Positions 5,438-9,865 of a stretch of DNA of 9,865 nt are shown here, one piece after another. The stretch is from DATLFA01 sp039934635 (GTDB lineage: Bacteria; Actinomycetota; Acidimicrobiia; Acidimicrobiales; WLNW01). The stretch lies in contig JBDTLT010000206.1 in the NCBI GenBank assembly GCA_039934635.1, positions 1 through 9,865 on the forward strand, read 5' to 3'. The notes beneath the pieces are model-generated. The model searched no databases, was not told where the DNA came from, and saw only the letters and a list, made by a program, of their open reading frames with translations. Made by a program: the position numbers and the translations under genes. The stretch's first letter is position 1; each line of letters starts with the position of its first letter.

Positions 5438-7467
5438 TGACCGTCGTACAACCGGGCCTCGAGCTCACCACCGGCACGAACGGACACGCGACCAACGGCC
5501 ACGCCAAGCGCCCGTTGGGCGTGTTCACCCGGCCGCAGTCCACGACCGGCTGGAAGAGCTGGCTGTTCACCGTCGACCACAAGCGCATCGGCATCATGTA
5601 CGGCGCCGCCGCGTTGGTGTTCTTCCTCGTCGGTGGCGTCGAAGCGCTGTTGATCCGCATCCAGCTGGCGCGCCCCGACGGCAAGCTGCTGTCCGGTGAG
5701 ACCTACAACCAGATCTACACCATGCACGGCGTGACGATGATCTTCCTCGCGGCGATGCCGTTGGCGGCCGCGTTCGCCAACTACCTCATCCCGCTGCAGA
5801 TCGGCGCGCGCGACGTCGCGTTCCCCCGTCTCAACGCGCTGAGCTTTTGGACCTTCCTCGCCGGCGGTCTCTTCTTGAACTCGTCGTGGATATTCGGTGG
5901 TGGCGCCGATGGTGGCTGGTTCAACTACGCGCCCAACAGTGGCTTGCCGTTCTCGCCGGGACACGGCATCGACTTCTACGCGTTGGGCCTGCAGATCACT
6001 GGTTTCGCTTCGCTGATGGGCGCCATCAACCTGGTCGTCACCGTCATCAACATGCGAAGTCCCGGCATGACGATGTTCCGCATGCCGGTGTTCACGTGGA
6101 TGATGCTCGTAACCCAGATGCTGCTCGTGTTCGCGATGCCCGTCATCTCGATCGCGCTGTTCCTGCTCACCTTCGACCGGTTGTTCGACGCCAACTTCTT
6201 CAACACGGCGGCAGGCGCGGACCCGTTGTTGTGGCAGCACCTCTTTTGGATCTTCGGCCATCCGGAGGTCTACATATTGGTCTTGCCCGCCTTCGGCATT
6301 GTGTCGGAGATCATCCCGGTCTTCGCCCGCAAGCCGATCTTCGGCTACCACTTCATGGTGTTCTCCGGCATTGCCATCGGCTTCGTCGGATGGGGCGTGT
6401 GGGCGCATCACATGTTCGTCTCGGGCATCGGCCCGGTCGCGGTCACCGCGTTCTCGATGTCGACGATGATCATCGCCATACCTACGGGGGTCAAGATCCT
6501 CAATTGGCTCGCCACGTTGTGGGGCGGCAAGTTGAGATTCACGACGCCGATGCTCTACGCAACGGCGGTGGTTGCCATGTTCACCATCGGCGGTTTGTCG
6601 GGCGTCACGCACGCCATGGTGGCCGCCGATACGCAGCAGACCGACACGTACTACATCGTGGCGCACTTCCACTACGTCATCTTCGGCGGCATCATCCTCG
6701 GTCTGTTCGGGGGCATGTTCTTCTGGTGGCCCAAGGCGTTCGGCTTCAAGCTCTCCGAGCGCGGTGGCAAGATCACGTTCTGGACGATGATCACCGGCAT
6801 GAACCTCACATTCGGCCCGATGCACATCCTCGGCCTCGAAGGCATGTCACGGCGCATCGACACCTACTCCAAGGGCTTCGGTTTCGAGTTCTGGAACATG
6901 GTCGTCTCGATCGGTGCGTTCATCATCGCCACGTCGGTGCTCACCTTCCTCGTCAACGTGGTGGTCAGCACGGCCAAGTACAAGAAGGCCAAGGCCAACG
7001 GCACCTACGTCAACCCGGGCCCTGACCCGTGGGATGCCCGCAGCCTCGAGTGGATGATCCCGTCGCCGACGCCCGCACACAACTTCGACGAAGACATCGA
7101 AGTGCACGGCCTCGACGAGTTCTGGCATCGCAAGTACGGCTACGACGAGAACCATCGCGTGGTGCGCATCGCTACGGCCGAGCAGGTCGCGCAAAAGGGC
7201 GACGCCAAGAACGTGCATCTGCCTTCGCCGAGCTACTGGCCGATCGTGATCGCGGTTGGCCTGCCCATCATCGGCTACGGCCTCATCTACAACCTCTGGC
7301 TGTGTGTCCTCGGCGGCCTACTCACCGGCGGCGGCATCTTCGGCTTCGCACTCGAACCACCCGACGATCCCGACGCGCGTGGTCATCACGACGATCACGA
7401 TGACCACGGCGGCGGCGAGCTCGTCACTGCACCGACGAGCGAGATCGAGGAGGTGGCCCATGGCTGA
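5437..7467 (+). CDS. coxA: Cytochrome c oxidase subunit I, A1-type catalytic subunit
   Basis: This is the catalytic, proton-pumping subunit, which reduces oxygen to water. Numbered from the ATG at 5437 (676 residues), all ligands are present: H97 and H412 for low-spin heme a, H410 for heme a3, and H275, H324 and H325 for CuB. Y279 is the tyrosine expected to cross-link to H275. The XGHPEVY motif with E277 marks an A1-type enzyme. D126 and N133 fit the D-channel and K353 in IPTGVK the K-channel. Twelve COX1 membrane segments are followed by LEWMIPSPTPAHNF (537-550) and a C-terminal extension with two more segments (about 601-638) and a His/Asp-rich tail (650-657). The ATG at 5437 is preferred over the GTG at 5434; AGAGG lies seven bases upstream and TGATG couples it to coxB. 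Its end overlaps coxC by eight bases. Confidence 0.97.
   Translation: MTVVQPGLELTTGTNGHATNGHAKRPLGVFTRPQSTTGWKSWLFTVDHKRIGIMYGAAALVFFLVGGVEALLIRIQLARPDGKLLSGETYNQIYTMHGVTMIFLAAMPLAAAFANYLIPLQIGARDVAFPRLNALSFWTFLAGGLFLNSSWIFGGGADGGWFNYAPNSGLPFSPGHGIDFYALGLQITGFASLMGAINLVVTVINMRSPGMTMFRMPVFTWMMLVTQMLLVFAMPVISIALFLLTFDRLFDANFFNTAAGADPLLWQHLFWIFGHPEVYILVLPAFGIVSEIIPVFARKPIFGYHFMVFSGIAIGFVGWGVWAHHMFVSGIGPVAVTAFSMSTMIIAIPTGVKILNWLATLWGGKLRFTTPMLYATAVVAMFTIGGLSGVTHAMVAADTQQTDTYYIVAHFHYVIFGGIILGLFGGMFFWWPKAFGFKLSERGGKITFWTMITGMNLTFGPMHILGLEGMSRRIDTYSKGFGFEFWNMVVSIGAFIIATSVLTFLVNVVVSTAKYKKAKANGTYVNPGPDPWDARSLEWMIPSPTPAHNFDEDIEVHGLDEFWHRKYGYDENHRVVRIATAEQVAQKGDAKNVHLPSPSYWPIVIAVGLPIIGYGLIYNLWLCVLGGLLTGGGIFGFALEPPDDPDARGHHDDHDDHGGGELVTAPTSEIEEVAHG
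7448..7454 (+). promoter_or_regulatory. Ribosome binding site of coxC
   Basis: AGGAGGT lies five bases before the ATG at 7460, inside the end of coxA. It fixes the coxC start despite an open frame that extends further upstream to 7256. The eight-base overlap ATGGCTGA joins the coxA stop and the coxC start. Confidence 0.75.
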
Positions 7468-8086
7468 CGCGGCCACCATCGAGGCGCCCGTCGCCGCGGC
7501 CGAGCATGGTGCGCACCGCACCAGCACCGGTCTGTCGAACAACAAGATCGGCATGTGGCTGTTCCTCGCCTCTGACTGCCTGCTGTTCGGTGCGTTGATC
7601 TCGACCTACCTGCTGTACCACGATCGCATCAGCGCATTGCAGCTCGGGCCCGACGCGGTGTTCGACATTCCGTTCACCTCGGTGAGCTCGTTCGTGCTGC
7701 TGCTGAGCTCGCTCACGATGGTGCTGGCATTGTCGGCACTGCAGCGCGGCGATATCGCCCGCAACCGCCTGTGGCTCTTCGTCACCGCGATGCTCGGTGC
7801 CACGTTCGTCGGCGGTCAGGTCTACGAGTTCACGACCTTCTACCACGAGGGTCTCGGCTACACGACCAACCTGTTCGGCTCGGCCTTTTACACGATGACC
7901 GGTTTCCACGGCATCCACGTCACCGTCGGCATCGTCATGTTGATGTCGTTGCTGATCAAGTCGCTGCGTGGCAATCTCACCAAGGAGAACGCCGAGACGG
8001 TCGAGATCGTCGGTTTGTACTGGCACTTCGTCGACATCGTGTGGATCCTCATCTTCACGGTCGTCTACCTGATCGAGGTTTCGTGA
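7460..8086 (+). CDS. coxC: Cytochrome c oxidase subunit III
   Basis: Subunit III binds subunit I and, in known oxidases, supports proton uptake and the stability of the active site. The 208-residue protein is the short five-segment form. It opens with a polar tail containing H16 and H19, followed by NKIGMWLFLASDCLLFGALISTY at about 28-50. The conserved family motifs are intact: GQVYEF with E123, GFHGIHV with H150 and H153, and YWHFVDIVWI with H189 near the C-terminus. These are exactly the positions lost in the COX3-like protein at 2687-3274, which makes this gene the functional copy. It overlaps coxA by eight bases and coxD by one (TGATG), so translation is probably coupled through all three. 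Confidence 0.96.
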   Translation: MADAATIEAPVAAAEHGAHRTSTGLSNNKIGMWLFLASDCLLFGALISTYLLYHDRISALQLGPDAVFDIPFTSVSSFVLLLSSLTMVLALSALQRGDIARNRLWLFVTAMLGATFVGGQVYEFTTFYHEGLGYTTNLFGSAFYTMTGFHGIHVTVGIVMLMSLLIKSLRGNLTKENAETVEIVGLYWHFVDIVWILIFTVVYLIEVS

Positions 8087-8421
8087 TGAGTTCGGAAACG
8101 CTCGCCCATGACGTGACCCATGCCGGTCACGACGAGCACGCCGAGGGACACGCGCATCCCGGTGACAAGCAATACGTCGTCGTGGCGTTGATACTCGGTC
8201 TGTTCACCGCCATCGAAGTACTGACCTACTTCGTCGACTTCGGTGGGCTCGCGATACCGACGCTGCTCGCGTTGATGGTCATCAAGTTCGCGATGGTCGT
8301 CTTGTACTTCATGCACCTCAAGTTCGACTCGCCCGTCTTCATGCGGCTCTTCATCGTCGGCATCGCGCTGGCGTTGAGCGTGTACTGCGTCATGCTCGCG
8401 GCGTTCCAATTCGGGACGTAG
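8086..8421 (+). CDS. coxD: Cytochrome c oxidase subunit IV, prokaryotic type
   Basis: This 111-residue protein fits the small prokaryotic subunit IV (COX4_pro/CyoD-like) family, with three membrane segments near 30-50, 57-77 and 87-107. The segment running VIKFAMVVLYFMHLKFD (64-80) is the most typical stretch. Subunit IV is non-catalytic and is thought to help assemble or stabilise the metal centres. The N-terminal tail is unusually rich in histidine, with six between residues 8 and 24. The start is the ATG at 8086, which overlaps the coxC TGA; GAGGTT lies five bases upstream. A GTG three bases earlier is possible. The next gene begins after three bases. Confidence 0.9.
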   Translation: MSSETLAHDVTHAGHDEHAEGHAHPGDKQYVVVALILGLFTAIEVLTYFVDFGGLAIPTLLALMVIKFAMVVLYFMHLKFDSPVFMRLFIVGIALALSVYCVMLAAFQFGT

Positions 8422-8424
8422 TCG

Positions 8425-9375
8425 ATGTTCGCGGCGGTCGGCAGCGCGGCGGAACCTTGGAAGTTCCATGCACACCCCGAGGTGTGGCTGCTCATCGCCG
8501 GCATCATCGCCGTCGGCTTGTACTCGGTTCGGGTCATCGGGCCCAAGGTCGTGCCCGCTGGTACGCCGATCGTGACGAACAAGCAGCGCACCGCCTTCGT
8601 CGCCGCGGTGGTGGTGCTCTGGACGGTCTCTGACTGGCCGTTGCACGACATCGCCGAGAACTACCTGTACTCGGCGCACATGGTGCAGCACATGTTGATG
8701 ATGTTCGTCGCCGCGCCGCTGTTCCTACTGGCTACGCCGCGCTGGCTGGCCGATTTGTTGCTCGCCGATCGCAGCCGCCCGGCGCGCGCCGCGTTGTGGC
8801 TGACGCGGCCGGTGCCGGCGGCGGTGATCTTCAACGGCGTGGTCATCATGTTGCATTGGCCGGCGACAGTGCGCCTGGCGGTACAGTCCGGGCCCACGCA
8901 CTACACGATGCACTTGGTGTTGTTCTTGTCGTCGTTGTTGATGTGGATGCCGATCTGTGGACCGATCGAAGAACGCCGCCTGATCGCCCCGGCCAAGATG
9001 ATCTATCTCTTCTTGCAGTCCGTGGTCCCGACGGTGCCCTCGGGCTTCCTCGTGTTCGCCGAGCATCCGATCTACAAGATCTACGACCATGATCCGCGTC
9101 TGTGGGGGATCGGCGTCCTCAGCGACCAGCAGGCCGCCGGCGCGATCATGAAGATCGTCGGTGGCTTCTTCTTGTGGGTGGTCATCGCGGTCGTGTTCTT
9201 CCGCTGGGCGGCGATCGAAGAACGTAACGATCGGCGGGGCCGCGTCGTGCCGACACCGTTGCCCGACGATCTCACCTTCGAAGCCGTGAGTGACACATTC
9301 GAACGTCTCGGTCCCGCGCCGACCGAACCGGTGCCGCGTGGCCCCGGCCAAATGGGCGATCCGAGGATGAATTAG
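8425..9375 (+). CDS. ctaG: caa3-type oxidase assembly factor CtaG
   Basis: CtaG of the Bacillus/actinobacterial type (Caa3_CtaG family) is a polytopic membrane protein needed to make active caa3 oxidase. It is unrelated to the Cox11-type protein that is also called CtaG. This copy has 316 residues and about seven membrane segments. Family features seen are HPEVWLLIAGIIAVGLY (17-33), DWPLHDIAENYLYSAHMVQHML with H74, H85 and H89 (70-91), AAPLFLL, HW at 144-145, H163, WMPICGPIEE (174-183), and SDQQAAGAIMK (233-243). The clustered histidines in membrane segments would suit copper handling, but that is inference. The C-terminal 50 residues are polar and proline-rich. The ATG lies three bases after the coxD stop, with only a weak GGGA upstream, consistent with reinitiation. 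It is the last oxidase gene seen here. Confidence 0.92.
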   Translation: MFAAVGSAAEPWKFHAHPEVWLLIAGIIAVGLYSVRVIGPKVVPAGTPIVTNKQRTAFVAAVVVLWTVSDWPLHDIAENYLYSAHMVQHMLMMFVAAPLFLLATPRWLADLLLADRSRPARAALWLTRPVPAAVIFNGVVIMLHWPATVRLAVQSGPTHYTMHLVLFLSSLLMWMPICGPIEERRLIAPAKMIYLFLQSVVPTVPSGFLVFAEHPIYKIYDHDPRLWGIGVLSDQQAAGAIMKIVGGFFLWVVIAVVFFRWAAIEERNDRRGRVVPTPLPDDLTFEAVSDTFERLGPAPTEPVPRGPGQMGDPRMN

Positions 9376-9379
9376 CCCG

Positions 9380-9385
9380 TAGGCT
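9380..9385 (+). promoter_or_regulatory. Possible -10 element for a leaderless serS transcript
   Basis: TAGGCT matches the TAnnnT -10 pattern and ends eight bases before the GTG of serS. Transcription would then start at or next to the start codon, giving a leaderless mRNA, a common arrangement in actinobacteria. No Shine-Dalgarno sequence is visible before the GTG, which supports this. No clear -35 element is seen. Confidence 0.3.
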
Positions 9386-9393
9386 GTTGCGTC

Positions 9394-9865
9394 GTGCTTG
9401 ACATCCGGCGCATTCGCACTGACCTCGAACAAGTCAAGAAGGCGATCGCGCGTCGTGGTGAAGACACCGCGCCCCTCGACGAAGCGTTCGACCTCGACCG
9501 TCGCCAACGGGAGCTGGCCGAGCAGCGTGACGGCCTCCGCAACGAGATCGGCGGACTGTCCAAGCAGGTGGGCCAGCTGCATCGCGATGGCCGCAAAGAC
9601 GACGCCGTCGCGCTACAAGAGCGCAGCCGTGAGCTCGGTGAACGCGCGCAGCGCCTCGCTACCGAGGTCGACGAGCTGGCCCAGCGCTTGCGCGAGGTGT
9701 TGCTGTTCGTCCCCAACATCCCTGCCGACGATTGCCCCGACGGCGCCGACGAGCACGACAACGTCGTGCTGCGTACCCACGGCTTCGATGCCGCCAATTA
9801 CGGCGAGCACCAACGCAAGCCGCATTGGGACATCGGCACCGAGTTCGGCATCTTGGACATCGAAC
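9394..9865 (+). CDS. serS: Seryl-tRNA synthetase, N-terminal part (runs off the window)
   Basis: The first 157 codons of a class II aminoacyl-tRNA synthetase that charges tRNA-Ser in the cytoplasm are present; the 3' end lies outside the window. From the GTG at 9394 the protein opens with LDIRRIRTDLEQVKKAIARRG, the usual SerRS beginning. Residues from about 30 to 105 are charged and helical with heptad-like spacing, matching the long antiparallel coiled-coil arm that grips tRNA-Ser. After it come FVPNIPADDCPDGADEHDN (107-125) and KPHWDIGTEFGILDIE (142-157), which lead into the catalytic core. The class II catalytic motifs would lie further downstream. Only 18 bases separate it from ctaG and no ribosome site is seen, so it is either read through from the cox operon or has its own leaderless promoter. 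Confidence 0.95.
   Translation, partial: MLDIRRIRTDLEQVKKAIARRGEDTAPLDEAFDLDRRQRELAEQRDGLRNEIGGLSKQVGQLHRDGRKDDAVALQERSRELGERAQRLATEVDELAQRLREVLLFVPNIPADDCPDGADEHDNVVLRTHGFDAANYGEHQRKPHWDIGTEFGILDIE

Noticed and set aside
5389..6825. Long minus-strand open frame opposite coxA
   Set aside because: It has the same low-complexity charged composition and lies entirely antisense to a highly conserved gene.
9339..9350. TGGCC-CC-GGCCA palindrome near the end of ctaG as a terminator
   Set aside because: The usable stem is only four base pairs, it lies within coding sequence, and no T-tract follows.
1..9865. Mobile elements, CRISPR arrays, tRNA or rRNA genes
   Set aside because: I saw no transposase, long inverted ends, regular direct repeats or RNA gene signatures. 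Genes fill almost the whole window on one strand.

Overview
This 9.9-kb window is GC-rich. Every gene in it lies on the + strand, and together they form almost one continuous aerobic-respiration locus. It carries heme O synthase, a complete caa3-type (A1 family) cytochrome c oxidase, a CtaG assembly factor and, at the right edge, the start of seryl-tRNA synthetase. Strong AGGAGG-type ribosome sites, GTG starts, short overlaps between genes, a lipoprotein subunit II fused to cytochrome c and a putative leaderless serS suggest a high-GC actinobacterium. Something like Acidimicrobiia is my best guess, but this is inferred from style and gene content, not from a database match.

Layout: ctaB (21-938) is followed by a 150-nt gap. 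Three genes come next: a full-length COX1-like membrane protein (1089-2690), a COX3-like protein (2687-3274) and an unrecognised protein of about seven membrane segments (3280-4101). A 49-nt gap with a compact hairpin then leads to the conventional oxidase: coxB (subunit II plus cytochrome c, 4151-5437), coxA (subunit I, 5437-7467), coxC (subunit III, 7460-8086), coxD (subunit IV, 8086-8421) and ctaG (8425-9375). serS begins at 9394 and runs off the window.

The conventional part is easy to interpret. CtaB makes heme O for the heme A pathway. The cytochrome c domain of CoxB takes electrons and passes them to CuA, then to heme a and the heme a3/CuB centre of CoxA, where oxygen is reduced and protons are pumped. 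CoxC and CoxD are structural subunits, and CtaG helps metallate the enzyme. All CuA, heme a, heme a3 and CuB ligands are present in CoxB and CoxA.

The unusual part is the upstream trio. The COX1-like protein aligns with the window's own CoxA along its length, including the C-terminal LEW...SPxPxxNF signature, yet all six metal-binding histidines and the cross-linking tyrosine are replaced. It has only four histidines, none in a membrane segment. Its COX3-like partner has no histidine at all and has lost the usual Glu and His positions of subunit III. Both frames are intact and tightly coupled, so this looks like a maintained, redox-inactive pseudo-oxidase I/III pair and not decay. With the seven-segment protein it may be an undescribed accessory module of this oxidase. 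That role is inference; the loss of ligands is visible directly.
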